Shown: positions 7,185 through 16,731, counted from the first letter of the stretch. The stretch: DNA of 64,000 bases from Flavobacterium sp. 83 (GCF_000744835.1 NZ_JQMS01000001.1:2232001-2296000); one strand, 5' to 3'. The notes: a model not told the origin generated them from the sequence alone. Numbers and translations: made by a program.

Positions 7185-9938
7185 TTGATGAAAAAAAATC
7201 CTATACCGGAAAATGAAATCGAAAGACTAAAAGCGCTTAAAGAGTATTCCATAATGGATACTTTAGCAGAAAAAGAATATGATGCTATCACTCAATTAGC
7301 CTCTTATATTTGTGGAACCCCTATAGCCTTAGTCAGTTTGTTGGATGAAGAAAGACAGTGGTTTAAATCTAGTGTTGGATTAGATGCTGCTGAAACTTCA
7401 AGAGATATATCTTTTTGACAATATGCAATTATGGGCGATGATATATATGAAGTTAATGATGCAAAAGAAAATGAGATATTTGCTGATAATCCTTTAGTGA
7501 CTGGGAATCCTAATATTAGATTTTATGCAGGAGCACCACTTCAGGATGCAAATGGCTTTAATTTAGGGTCACTTTGTGTTGTAGATACGGAGCCTAGAAT
7601 ATTGACTAGTGAACAAAAAAATGCTTTAAAATTACTTGCTCATCAAGTGGTTTTATTATTGGATTTACGAAAAAAGAATACCGATTTGATTAAATCTCAA
7701 AGGGAATTTAAGAATTTTATTGAACTTTCAAAGGATTTAGTTTGTATTGCAAATGTGGATGGCTTTTTTCATAAAGTGAATCCTGCTTTTACAGATGTAT
7801 TAGGATATTCTGCAGAGGAACTGATAGGAGTGCCACTTATAGATTTTATTCATCCAGAGGATTTAGATAAAACATTAAGAGAAATAGAGAAACTTTTTGA
7901 ACAAAGAATAAACGTCAGTTTTGAAAATCGATATCGTTGTAAAAATGGAGATTATATTCTATTGAGCTGGAATACATCCCCAGATCCTGATACTGGATAT
8001 TTATATTGCATTGCAAGGGACATGACTTTTGAGTATCAGCAAAAAGAGGAATTGGTTAAAACAAGTAGCGAATTATCGGCAATCCTAAATTCTACTGACT
8101 TTTCTATAGTGTCTTCCAGTCTAAATGGGACGATTAAACAATTCAATAGAGGCGCAGAGAAATTACTAGGATATAAATCAGAAGAAGTTGTAGGAAAGAC
8201 TAATCCATCTATTTTTCATGTATGGGACGAAGTAGTTAAACGAACGGAAGATTTAACAAAAGAGTTTGGAATTAAAATAACGCCTGGATATGACACATTT
8301 GTTATAAAAGCTAGAGAACTAGGAGTTGCTGACTCAAATGAATGGACTTACGTGAGGAAAGACGGCAGTTTGATTAAAATAGTTTTATCAGTTACAGCCA
8401 TAAAGAATAGTCAGGGTGAAGTAACAGGTTATTTAGGTATATCAAAGGATATTACCAAAGAGAAAGAAGCAGAACTAAATTTAATTAGAAGCAATAAGTT
8501 ATTAGACGAATCGCAAAGTATAGCAAAAATTGGAAGCTGGAAGTTTGATTTAGTAACAAATCAGCTTATTTGGTCCAAAGGTCACTATCAAATTTTTGAT
8601 TTAGAAGAATTACCTTCAGATGAATTATTTAAAGCATACCGCAGTAGGATACATCCTGATGATTTGTTAAAACTTGATAAAGAAATTGAAAATACAAAGA
8701 CGAAGGGTTCAGATTTGTTTTATAATCATAGAATTCTTCTCCCTAATGGAATATTGAAGTATCTTGTAGGTATAGGGAAACCATTTATGGATAGTAGTGG
8801 TAAAATAATCGGGATTCAGGGAACTATTCAGGATATTACAGAAAGGACGTTAGCTCAACAAAAAATAGATAGAAAAACAAAAGAAATTAGAGATATTAAA
8901 TCGGCGCTTGATGAATCTGCAATTGTAGCTGTTACGAATCAAAAAGGCGTTTTCTCATATGTTAACGAGAATTTTTGTACTATTTCTCAATATTCTAAAG
9001 AGGAACTAATAGGCAATGATCAACAAATTATTAGTACGGGCGATCATTCAATAGAATTTAGAAGAGATGTCTTTAGGACAATATCTAATGGAAATGTCTG
9101 GAAAGGAGAAGTAAAGAACAGAGCAAAAGACGGATCTTTTTATTGGGAAAATACCACTATTGTTCCTTTTTTAAACGATGAAGGAAAACCGTATCAGTAT
9201 ATAGCCATTAGTACGGATATTACTGAAGAAAAGTTAGCCAAAGAAAATTTAAATAGAGCATTAGTTGATCTTGAAAAAAAGAATAAAGAATTGGATCAGT
9301 ATGCGTATGTTGTTTCCCATGATCTTAAAGCGCCTCTAAGAGCTATAAATAATCTTTCGGAATGGATTGTTGAGGACATGCCAGACATGCCGGAAGTGGT
9401 TAGTAGTAATTTTGAATTATTGCGAGGTCGTATTCAACGTATGGAAAATTTAATAAATGGTGTTTTGGACTATTCCCGAGTTGGAAAAACTAAAATTGAA
9501 AAAGAAGTAACTGATTTAAAAAGGGTATTGAGTCAAATCATTGATTCGATTGTTCCACTTGAAGGATTTGAGATTGTTGTCGAGGATACTTTTCCTGTTA
9601 TTCTAACAGAAAAAATATTGATTCAGCAGGTTTTTAGTAATCTAATAAGCAATTCAGTCAAGTATAATGATAAACCAATTGGTAAAATAGAATGTTTGTA
9701 TAAAGCGTTACCTGGTTTTCACCAGTTTACCATAAAAGATAATGGCCCTGGTATAGCTGAAGAGTACCGTAAAAAAGTATTTGAAGTTTTTCAAACTATT
9801 GAGGCACGTGATAAAAAAGAAAGTACTGGTATAGGATTGTCTATTGTTAAAAAAATAATTGAAGAAAAAGGAGGCGAAATTTATATAGAATCTGAGAATG
9901 ATAATGGAACAAGTTTTATTTTTACGGTACCTAAATAA
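7185..9938 (+). pseudogene. GAF-PAS(4)-histidine kinase interrupted by an in-frame TGA at codon 78
   Basis: One reading frame of 917 codons encodes a cytoplasmic multi-sensor kinase, broken by a single TGA at 7416-7418. The frame is unchanged across the stop. Domains: GAF (about 25-165), four PAS domains (roughly 172-282, 294-427, 442-562, 572-687), HisKA with YVVSHDLKAPLRAI (His712), then HATPase with the N-box NLISNSVKYND, DNGPGI and STGIGLSIVKKI. In related GAF proteins the sequence at the stop is normally SFC followed by a small or aromatic residue, so TGA replaces a conserved Cys codon. Translation could restart at ATG 7431, giving an 835-residue kinase without the first half of GAF. Nonsense mutation, sequencing error or recoding are the alternatives. 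The kinase part looks intact. Confidence 0.75.
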
Positions 9939-9944
9939 ATAAAT

Positions 9945-10655
9945 ATGATTGATTCTGAAAAAAAATATCATGAGGAACTAATTGCCCTTAAAAATGAATT
10001 TGAAGAGTTTGTTTATATAGTTTCCCATGATATCAAAACCCCAATGCGAGCAATTTCAAATATAACAACTTGGATAGAAGAAGATTTGGGAACCCATGTT
10101 GACAATGGTGTTTTAGATAACTTCAAATTGCTGAAGAATAGAGTGGAACGTCTTGAAAAAATGATGAATGCACTATTGGAACTTTCTAGAGTCAATAGAA
10201 CTGAAATGGAATTATATGAAGTCAATATTCCTAAATTAGTTGCTGATTGTATTGAAACAATCGATAATAAATTAGAGGTTGAATTCCATTTGTCGTACAA
10301 TCTCATCAATGAAAACGCTATTCTTCTGGGTAAAAAACTTCAAAAAGTACTATACAATCTGCTGGATAATGCGGTTCGATTTCATGATAAAGAAAAAAAG
10401 AATGTATTTGTAGAGATAAGTGAGGAAGAAACGCAATATGTAATAAAAGTTAGTGATGATGGACCAGGAATACCAGAAGATGTAAAAGAAAAAATTTTCT
10501 CTATATTTTATACCGTAAATTCGAAAGATGTCGTAGATTCGACAGGTGCAGGATTAGCAATTAGTACTAAAATAATTAAAATGGTTGGAGGAGTTTTAAC
10601 GTATCAACCGACTATAAATAATGGTTCTCTTTTTAAATTTAATTGGCCCAAATAA
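9945..10655 (+). CDS. Sensorless histidine kinase (HisKA-HATPase)
   Basis: A 236-residue protein that begins almost directly with the phosphoacceptor helix: VYIVSHDIKTPMRAI places the His at residue 28. The ATPase domain follows with the N-box YNLLDNAVRFHD, DDGPGIPEDV and DSTGAGLAIS. There is no sensor, transmembrane or signal segment, so input must come from a partner. It starts 6 bases after the preceding multi-PAS kinase and resembles that kinase's catalytic part (SHDxKxPxRAI), which suggests duplication and perhaps heterodimer formation. Two receiver genes follow closely. The usual GTGLG/STGIG glycine box here reads STGAG. Confidence 0.85.
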   Translation: MIDSEKKYHEELIALKNEFEEFVYIVSHDIKTPMRAISNITTWIEEDLGTHVDNGVLDNFKLLKNRVERLEKMMNALLELSRVNRTEMELYEVNIPKLVADCIETIDNKLEVEFHLSYNLINENAILLGKKLQKVLYNLLDNAVRFHDKEKKNVFVEISEEETQYVIKVSDDGPGIPEDVKEKIFSIFYTVNSKDVVDSTGAGLAISTKIIKMVGGVLTYQPTINNGSLFKFNWPK

Positions 10656-10676
10656 GAATAATAATAAATTAAAATT

Positions 10677-11087
10677 ATGACACATAGATTAGTAAATATT
10701 TTATTGGTAGAAGACGATGAGGTCGATGTAATGAATGTAAAAAGAGCATTCTCTAAGAACAATATTAAAAATCCGCTTTTTGTAGCAGGTAATGGTGTTG
10801 AAGCATTAGAAATGCTTGATAATAAGATTGTTCCTTTGCCAAGAATCATTATTCTGGATATTAATATGCCAAAGATGAATGGAATAGAATTCTTGAAAAA
10901 TATAAGGGAAAATGAAAAATTGAAAAATATATCAGTTTTCGTTATGACAACTTCAAATGAGGATAGTGATAAAATTAAAGCCTATAATTTGAATGTAGCC
11001 GGATATATTTTAAAACCATTGTCTTTCGAAAAATTTGTAGTGTCTGTTTCAACACTTAATAATTTTTGGCAATTATGTGAAATGTAA
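10677..11087 (+). CDS. Single-domain response regulator (Rcp1-like receiver)
   Basis: A 136-residue receiver with no output domain. The acidic pocket is LLVEDDEVDVMN, the phosphoacceptor is Asp61 in IILDINMPKMNGIEFL, the switch Thr is in VFVMTTS and the conserved Lys is in YILKPLSFEKF. The loop after beta-3 and the ED-E-VD start resemble Rcp1-type regulators that pair with phytochrome-like or PAS kinases. It begins 21 bases after the sensorless kinase stop, so the same transcript is likely. With no DNA-binding domain it probably acts as a phosphate shuttle or by protein binding. Confidence 0.88.
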   Translation: MTHRLVNILLVEDDEVDVMNVKRAFSKNNIKNPLFVAGNGVEALEMLDNKIVPLPRIIILDINMPKMNGIEFLKNIRENEKLKNISVFVMTTSNEDSDKIKAYNLNVAGYILKPLSFEKFVVSVSTLNNFWQLCEM

Positions 11088-11108
11088 TTTTTTTTGTAAA
11101 TTTATTTC

Positions 11109-11534
11109 ATGGTGAGTTCAAATATCTTATTAATAGAGAGTTGTAATGACTATTTTGAAAATGTGAGAAATGCATTTTATGAAATTGGAATTAAATCTAC
11201 CCTGCATCTGGCTAAAAATGACACAGAGGCTTGGTCTATGTTACAAGGAGTTAATAAAATATCACCAATTCCTAAAATCGTGCTAATTGATATTAATGCA
11301 GAAGGCATCAACGGGTTACATTTATTGAATAAAATGAGAATCCACCCAGATTTAAAATCGACTTTAGTGTTTGTAATGACAAGAACTGATAATGAATTAA
11401 ATAAAGCTGCCGCTTTAGATTTAAACATAGCTGGATATATGCATAAACCATTTGAAAGTAAAAATACCACAGATTTTTTTTCAATACTTAATGACTATTG
11501 GAATATCATTGAATTTTCAAGTGAAAAAAGATAA
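11109..11534 (+). CDS. Receiver-domain protein with degenerate acidic pocket
   Basis: A 141-residue receiver similar to the gene before it. Asp61 (VLIDINAEGINGLHLL), a Thr in VFVMTRT and the Lys in YMHKPF are kept. The normal acidic pair that binds Mg is altered: the start reads LLIESCNDYFEN instead of LLVEDD, leaving one acidic residue. The segment after Asp61 has AEG in place of the usual MPxM/D. Phosphorylation may be weak or absent, so it could be a pseudo-receiver acting by competition for the kinases. It is 21 bases after the first receiver and 5 bases before the hybrid kinase. Confidence 0.8.
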   Translation: MVSSNILLIESCNDYFENVRNAFYEIGIKSTLHLAKNDTEAWSMLQGVNKISPIPKIVLIDINAEGINGLHLLNKMRIHPDLKSTLVFVMTRTDNELNKAAALDLNIAGYMHKPFESKNTTDFFSILNDYWNIIEFSSEKR

Positions 11535-11539
11535 ATTAT

Positions 11540-13897
11540 ATGGCTATTGCTTTAAAAATATTAATAATTGATGATGACAAAGTCGATTCAATTACCATTA
11601 TTCGTTCCATATCTCATTCTGGTATTATTGCAGATGTAGAAAGTGCTTTTTCCGCCAAAGAAGGTATTGAAAAGATAAAATCATTTCATTATGACTTAAT
11701 TTTTCTGGACTATATGATGCCTGATAGTGACGGAATTTCTTTTTTAAAAAGTCTAAGAGATATAGGCATTGAAACTCCAGTTATTTTTGTGACTTCTCAA
11801 GGAGATGAAAAAATTGCGAGTCAGGCAATTTTAGGGGGTGCTTCAGATTATATTCCCAAAACATTATTAACTCCTGATGGTGTTTCCCAAAGCATCAGAA
11901 ATGCGCTTAAATTGCATGAAAGTCTCATACAAAGAAAGAAAACAGAATTAGCTTTAAAAATAAATGCGAACAGACTTTTGGAGGCGCAAAAATTGGCAAA
12001 AATTGGAAGTTGGGAAATAAATCTAAATGATGGAGAAGTTTTTTTCTCGGAAGAAGTTTTTAACATTTTTGAAATAGATAAAAATACTTCTGCTTCTGTT
12101 GATCTTATGAAATCGTGCTTAATGAATGCAGATGATATTGAGCTTTTTGAAAACAACCTTAGCTATGTAAAAGAAAATAATTCGGAAGTTCAGTTCAGCC
12201 ATAGTTTATTGGGTAAAAAAGGAACGATTAAATACATTAATGAGTTTATAAAATGTTTGAATGATGAACACAATGAGCCATTCAAAATTTTAGGAACCAT
12301 ACAAGATATTAGTGATCAAAAACGGATTGAGAAAGAATTGATAAAGGCTAAAGATATAGCAGAACAATCCGTTAGAGTTAAAGAACAATTTCTGACTAAT
12401 ATGAGTCATGAGATTCGTACACCAATGAATGGAATCATTGGATTTACAAGAATTCTGGAAAGTACAACTCTAGATTACAATCAAAAACAGAGTGTGGAAG
12501 CGATTCAAAGAGCCAGCAATAATTTATTGACAATTATAAATGACATTCTTGATTTTTCTAAAATTGATGCTGATAAAATGACATTTGAAGATGTTAATTT
12601 TTCCTTGACAAAAACAATTAACGCTGTAATTGAACTGCTTTCTCCAATTTCAAATGAGAAGCGAATAAAATTATTATGCGAAATTGACCCTCAAATCAAT
12701 GATTTTTTAATTGGTGATTCAACCAAATTATCTCAAATATTAATTAATTTAGTTGGAAATGCTTTAAAATTTACTGAAAAAGGGTATGTTGAGTTAATAG
12801 TTTCACAGGAAAAAGAATCGGAATCAAATTGTTTTTTACGATTTACAGTTGTAGATACAGGTATTGGTATTCCAAAAGATAAGATAGATTCTATATTCGA
12901 TAGTTTCAATCAGGCTTCAAATGAAACAACTAGAAAATTTGGAGGTACCGGTTTGGGGCTGACAATTACTCGTAAGCTTATTGAATTGCAAGGAGGGATA
13001 ATAAGTGTGGCAAGTGAAGTTGCCAGAGGAAGTGAGTTTTCATTTTTATTGGAATATAAAAAGGCTCTGAAAGGAATTATTGAACCAATTGACACAAAAA
13101 AAGAACCGTTATCGTCTAATTTTCTGAAAGATATTAAAATACTCTTAGTAGAAGATAATGAGTTAAACCAACTTCTGGCCATTAAAATATTCGAAAAATG
13201 GGAAAAAGAAATTGATATTGCCGATAATGGAAAAATAGCCATTGATAAAATTGAACTAAATAATTATGATATTATTTTGATGGATATTCAAATGCCAGAA
13301 ATGGATGGGATTGAACTTACTAAATATATAAGAACGAACATGGGATCTAAATCAGATATCCCAATAATAGCACTAACAGCTCATGCAACATTAGGAGAAG
13401 AAAAACGAAGTTTAGATAATGGAATGAATGATTATTTATCTAAACCTTTTGATTTTAATGTGTTGCTTGAAAAATTACATAAAAATTTAATGAATAACGA
13501 CAATAATAAATGTTTTGATTTACCAGAATTAGAACTTCCTTCTGAAAAATTAATTAACTTTAATTACTTAAACGAATTTGCTGACGGTGATACCGTCTTT
13601 ATTCAAAAAATGGTTTCCTTATTTCTGCATAATGCACCGGAAGCTTTAGAAACAATACTAATATCAAATGATATTGATGATATTAAAATTTTAAAAGCTG
13701 AAATTCATAAATTGAAATCTTCTATTAGTTTGTTAGGAATAAAAAAAGCATCAAAATGTATTGAAATTATTGAAAATGAAATTGAAATAAATCCTTTGGG
13801 ACAAAAGCGCAAAGAAGAAGTTGAGAATTTTTATCACATTTGCCAACTTGTTTTTAATGAATTAGAAACAATACATGGTTTTTCCAAAATAGAGTAA
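11540..13897 (+). CDS. Hybrid histidine kinase, REC-PAS-HisKA-HATPase-REC-HPt
   Basis: A 785-residue cytoplasmic hybrid kinase carrying every step of a phosphorelay. Receiver 1 has Asp57 (IFLDYMMPDSDG). A PAS domain covers about 140-260. HisKA reads NMSHEIRTPMNGI (His290). HATPase has NLVGNALKFTEKG, DTGIGIP and FGGTGLGLTI. Receiver 2 has Asp582 (ILMDIQMPEMDG), and the C-terminal HPt domain has IHKLKSS (His723). No transmembrane segment is seen, so input is either phosphorylation of receiver 1 by the upstream kinases or the PAS ligand. It is last in the tight run from 7185. The likely final target is the receiver at 14107 or an unlinked regulator. Confidence 0.92.
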   Translation: MAIALKILIIDDDKVDSITIIRSISHSGIIADVESAFSAKEGIEKIKSFHYDLIFLDYMMPDSDGISFLKSLRDIGIETPVIFVTSQGDEKIASQAILGGASDYIPKTLLTPDGVSQSIRNALKLHESLIQRKKTELALKINANRLLEAQKLAKIGSWEINLNDGEVFFSEEVFNIFEIDKNTSASVDLMKSCLMNADDIELFENNLSYVKENNSEVQFSHSLLGKKGTIKYINEFIKCLNDEHNEPFKILGTIQDISDQKRIEKELIKAKDIAEQSVRVKEQFLTNMSHEIRTPMNGIIGFTRILESTTLDYNQKQSVEAIQRASNNLLTIINDILDFSKIDADKMTFEDVNFSLTKTINAVIELLSPISNEKRIKLLCEIDPQINDFLIGDSTKLSQILINLVGNALKFTEKGYVELIVSQEKESESNCFLRFTVVDTGIGIPKDKIDSIFDSFNQASNETTRKFGGTGLGLTITRKLIELQGGIISVASEVARGSEFSFLLEYKKALKGIIEPIDTKKEPLSSNFLKDIKILLVEDNELNQLLAIKIFEKWEKEIDIADNGKIAIDKIELNNYDIILMDIQMPEMDGIELTKYIRTNMGSKSDIPIIALTAHATLGEEKRSLDNGMNDYLSKPFDFNVLLEKLHKNLMNNDNNKCFDLPELELPSEKLINFNYLNEFADGDTVFIQKMVSLFLHNAPEALETILISNDIDDIKILKAEIHKLKSSISLLGIKKASKCIEIIENEIEINPLGQKRKEEVENFYHICQLVFNELETIHGFSKIE

Positions 13898-14019
13898 TTA
13901 ATTAAAAACTGAATTGGGTTTAAAAACGTATATAGTATTACATATAGTATTTTTAATAAATGAAGTAATTTCATAATAAATATATGATGTATTAATACTA
14001 CAAAGCGTTTAAAAAAGGT

Positions 14020-14027
14020 TATTTTTG
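14020..14027 (+). promoter_or_regulatory. Possible -7 promoter box before the separate receiver gene
   Basis: TATTTTTG matches TAnnTTTG, 80 bases before the receiver start at 14107. It would let that gene be expressed apart from the kinase run. No -33 TTTG at standard spacing is visible. Confidence 0.35.
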
Positions 14028-14106
14028 AGAAAAGCTTATGCGCTTTTTACAACTATAAAATGTTGGTTTTCAAAAATATGTTGCAACCCTAATAAATTAT
14101 TGAAAT

Positions 14107-14466
14107 ATGAAAATATTAATAGCCGAAGATGATGAAATGATGTTAAAAACAATGGAGTTTAAGTTACTGCGCGAAGGATATGAAGTTATCGCATGCTTAA
14201 ACGGTAATGATGCATTAGATAAAATAGTTTTAGAAAATCCTGATTTGATTCTTTCAGATATAGAAATGCCTTTTGCCTCAGGTTTAGATATTGTGAATAA
14301 AGTAAAAGTGGAGTTAAAATTAAATATTCCAATAATTATATTATCATCAGTAGGTTTAGAAAAAACGGTGCTTAAGGCTTTTGAACTTGGTGCAGATGAT
14401 TTTATTACAAAACCATTTAGTCCTAATGAATTGATAGTCAGAATTAAAAGACTTTTATTGAAATGA
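14107..14466 (+). CDS. Single-domain response regulator (CheY-like receiver)
   Basis: A complete 119-residue receiver: acidic pocket ILIAEDDEMMLK, phosphoacceptor Asp51 in LILSDIEMPFASGLDI, Ser in IIILSSVG and Lys in DFITKPFSPNEL. There is no output domain. The sequence is closer to OmpR-type receivers (it ends at the linker IKRLLLK where an effector would begin) than to the Rcp1-like receivers upstream. It is 209 bases after the hybrid kinase with its own candidate -7 box, and a strong terminator follows at once. It may be the final acceptor of the relay. Confidence 0.87.
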   Translation: MKILIAEDDEMMLKTMEFKLLREGYEVIACLNGNDALDKIVLENPDLILSDIEMPFASGLDIVNKVKVELKLNIPIIILSSVGLEKTVLKAFELGADDFITKPFSPNELIVRIKRLLLK

Positions 14467-14500
14467 AAACTCCTTTTTGTTTGACAAAAAGGAGTTTTTT
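14466..14500 (+). terminator. Rho-independent terminator after the receiver gene
   Basis: Stem AAAACTCCTTTTTGT paired with ACAAAAAGGAGTTTT, ending in a T run. It starts at the receiver stop codon. Confidence 0.85.
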
Positions 14501-14557
14501 ATAATTTATCATTGTAGTTTAAAACCTCTGCATGAGAGAGTTGTAAATAAAATTATT

Positions 14558-15004
14558 TTATTTTGGATTATAAATATGAATAGATTGTCCTACTAATTTC
14601 CATTCTCCTTTTATTTTCTCTAACATCCTGATTTCATAAGAAAAAGTTTTTTTTCCATCACTCGAAGTAGATTCTTCATCATGGCTTACCCAAGCAGTAT
14701 TCCCATTGATGCTTATTTTGTAGTTTGTATTTAAGGAATAACCACCTTTGCCCATTGAATTTGGATTTGTATTGATCATAGCCGTTGGAGGTACATCTAT
14801 AGTGGTTCCGTCTGCAGTGGAAACTAAAATTCTGCTGTAGGGCTGAATATACCAACATTCTGAATGCCTCTTACTATCAGCTGCTCTCCATGTTGCAGAT
14901 TCTTTTTCAAGTAATTTTTTTATTAATTCAGACTCATCAATTTTTTGACTGTAACCTAATATACTAATACTTATTATTAAGAAAAATGATAGTTTCCATT
15001 TCAT
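14558..15004 (-). CDS. Secreted NTF2-like (DUF4440-type) protein
   Basis: A 148-residue protein with a typical signal peptide (MKWKLSFFLIISISILGYSQ). The mature part begins with a helix containing EKESATWRAADSKRH and ends in strands containing YEIRMLEKIKGEWKLVGQS, the arrangement of SnoaL/DUF4440 members of the NTF2-like fold. These proteins bind small ligands or act as helper domains, and no catalytic residue is obvious here. It is monocistronic and faces the receiver terminator. The family call rests on the pattern only. Confidence 0.6.
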   Translation of the reverse strand: MKWKLSFFLIISISILGYSQKIDESELIKKLLEKESATWRAADSKRHSECWYIQPYSRILVSTADGTTIDVPPTAMINTNPNSMGKGGYSLNTNYKISINGNTAWVSHDEESTSSDGKKTFSYEIRMLEKIKGEWKLVGQSIHIYNPK

Positions 15005-15130
15005 GTGAATCGTGTTTTTTTGAAGTTTTAAAAAAAAATATTGCTAAAGATACTGTTTTTCTAAATTCAAATAAATTTATTAATTCGTTGTCAATTTGTT
15101 CGGATTAACAATTTTGTTTTTGTCTAATAA

Positions 15131-15538
15131 CTATTTGTTTAATATGTTGTTAGCTACTGGTTTTGTTTCGCTTTTAAGCCAATATTTTTCGATAATAATT
15201 ACAATAGCTATTCCAATAATATAGGTTAGTAAATCAATCCAAGAGAATGAAGTTCCAATAATGGTTTTAGCAATTTTTGATTTTTCTAAATGTAGTATTT
15301 CAACAATATGTAAAAATTGAAGAAATTCTATAGTGAAAGAAAAAAGCAATACAAAAAGCGCAACTGTTAAAACGGGTAATTTCAAAAAAGATTTTGAAAA
15401 GCAATAGATTAAAATAACAACCAAAACATCGCCGAGATAAGGTCTGACAAAACTGTCATGGACAAAAAGGGCAATCAAGACTTCAATAAAAAAAATCAGT
15501 ATTGCGAAGCAGAAGTAATTTTTATTAAATGTTAGCAT
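15131..15538 (-). CDS. DUF2809 family membrane protein
   Basis: A 135-residue protein with four predicted membrane helices (about 9-28, 33-50, 55-73 and 98-117). The segment FVRPYLGDVLVVILIYCF and the later TIEFLQ and SWIDLLTYIIG are characteristic of DUF2809 proteins. The function of this family is not known. It stands alone between two secreted-protein genes on the same strand. Confidence 0.75.
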   Translation of the reverse strand: MLTFNKNYFCFAILIFFIEVLIALFVHDSFVRPYLGDVLVVILIYCFSKSFLKLPVLTVALFVLLFSFTIEFLQFLHIVEILHLEKSKIAKTIIGTSFSWIDLLTYIIGIAIVIIIEKYWLKSETKPVANNILNK

Positions 15539-15703
15539 AATATTGATTTAGATTGAGCCTAACGTCGCAGTAGTTTTACTCTAGTTTTAGAAACTAAATT
15601 ACCATTTATTTTTCGGTTGTCACTAAACTTTTAAAGGTGAAATTATTTTCAAATTAAGCCAATTGCCAAAATCAATTGTAGCAAGTTTTGCCAATAGTAA
15701 AAT

Positions 15704-16288
15704 TTATTTATCAAATTTTGACTTTTTAAAAGCATTTAATAATAATTGTCCTTTCTCTTCATTTTCATAAGTAATTTGAACATTCAGAATTTTATCTTTA
15801 ATGATTGTACTATAAGAGATTAGGTTGACAATCATTTTATTTGGATAAGTAATTTTCATATTACAAGTTTCAAATTTAATTTTATCTATCATTTCTGAAG
15901 ATATTGAAAACTCTATTTCTGCTGTCGGCATTTGTTTTTTTAAAGCATCATTCATTAATTCATAAACGCTCTTAAAAGTTTCTGAATAGTTTTTTTTTGA
16001 ATCAGTAGGTTGATAATTGGCAATAAAACGATTATATTTTTCGTTTTTAAGTGAATATATTTTGATTGATTTATTTACAATTTTTTGTCCCGTTGAGTTT
16101 TCAAACATTTTTTTTCCTGAATCTTTAAATTGTTCAGATTCTACTATATTAACATTTTCAAAAATAGTTGGAATTGATATTTTCCACTTAAACATTTCAT
16201 TGTAAAGTTCATTTGTCTGACAATATGAATTTTGTACAAAAAGTGTAAATATTATAATTATTAATATGTAAGTCTTTTTCATTTCCAT
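15704..16288 (-). CDS. Secreted protein of unknown function
   Basis: A 194-residue protein with an N-terminal signal peptide (hydrophobic stretch ILIIIIFTLFVQNSYC, cut before QTNEL). The remaining part is a mixed alpha/beta domain with FKWKISIPTIFENVNI near its start. No known family was recognised. A lipobox is not convincing, because the Cys is at the expected signal-peptidase I cut region. It is probably monocistronic. Confidence 0.6.
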   Translation of the reverse strand: MEMKKTYILIIIIFTLFVQNSYCQTNELYNEMFKWKISIPTIFENVNIVESEQFKDSGKKMFENSTGQKIVNKSIKIYSLKNEKYNRFIANYQPTDSKKNYSETFKSVYELMNDALKKQMPTAEIEFSISSEMIDKIKFETCNMKITYPNKMIVNLISYSTIIKDKILNVQITYENEEKGQLLLNAFKKSKFDK

Positions 16289-16500
16289 TTTATTTTTTTT
16301 GCATTTATTAACGCCAACTTGTATATAAGTTTGACGATGTCCGACTTATCATCCCTAAATTTGGTCGCTTTGTTTTATAAGCACCAGTATTCAGTTATTC
16401 TCAAATATATTAAAATTTTCTTATATATTATTAAAAGAACTATTTGTCTGTTGGATGCTTTGTGAATTTACATGGTGACAATTTTAGTTGTCGTCACAGT

Positions 16501-16590
16501 AGATTTGCATGAAGGATGGCAGTGGAAATCCTCCCGATTTTTCTTCGGGAGATTGAAGCGTACAGCCTGAACTTGTTGCATATAAAGACA
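16501..16590 (+). ncRNA. Structured RNA-like element, diverged copy (possibly Flavo-1 type)
   Basis: The core reads GGAAATCC, then a hairpin TCCCGA/TCGGGA, then GATTGAAGCG.ACAGC. The same frame (AATCC, variable hairpin, AGATTGAA plus a purine-rich tail with AGC) occurs at 22098-22219 and 23210-23292. Flanks can pair further (GGCAG/CAGCC region). Such elements recur between flavobacterial genes. The name Flavo-1 is recalled, not searched. This copy is not in a leader of a rightward gene. Confidence 0.45.
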
Positions 16591-16631
16591 ATGTTTTTTT
16601 TGCAATAGTTCTGCAACAAGGACATGCCCAT

Positions 16632-16666
16632 AAAAAATCCGTCTTATGAAAACGAGACGGATTTTA
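16632..16666 (-). terminator. Rho-independent terminator of the cupin gene
   Basis: Stem AAATCCGTCT paired with AGACGGATTT, with an A run on its left that becomes the U tail of the leftward transcript. It lies 65 bases past the cupin stop. Confidence 0.8.
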
Positions 16667-16731
16667 GTGTTTTTAAATCGTATTCAAAAAATAGAATCAA
16701 ATGAATTATTTAGCCAAATGAGTTGGACTTG

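Larger units (their letters stand above)
16289..16731. other. Gene-poor region of 443 bases
   Basis: No convincing coding frame. The open frame running rightward from 16646 is antisense to the cupin gene and to its terminator. The region holds one structured RNA-like element (16501-16590) and the cupin terminator (16632-16666). Just after the element is a further pairing, TTGTTGCA (16573-16580) with TGCAACAA (16612-16619), enclosing a T-rich loop. Confidence 0.6.

Noticed and set aside
7416..7418. Selenocysteine codon as the leading explanation for the TGA
   Set aside because: No obvious bacterial SECIS-type hairpin directly after it, a second TGA here replaces Trp rather than Cys, and no Sec gene is visible. 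Kept only as a test.
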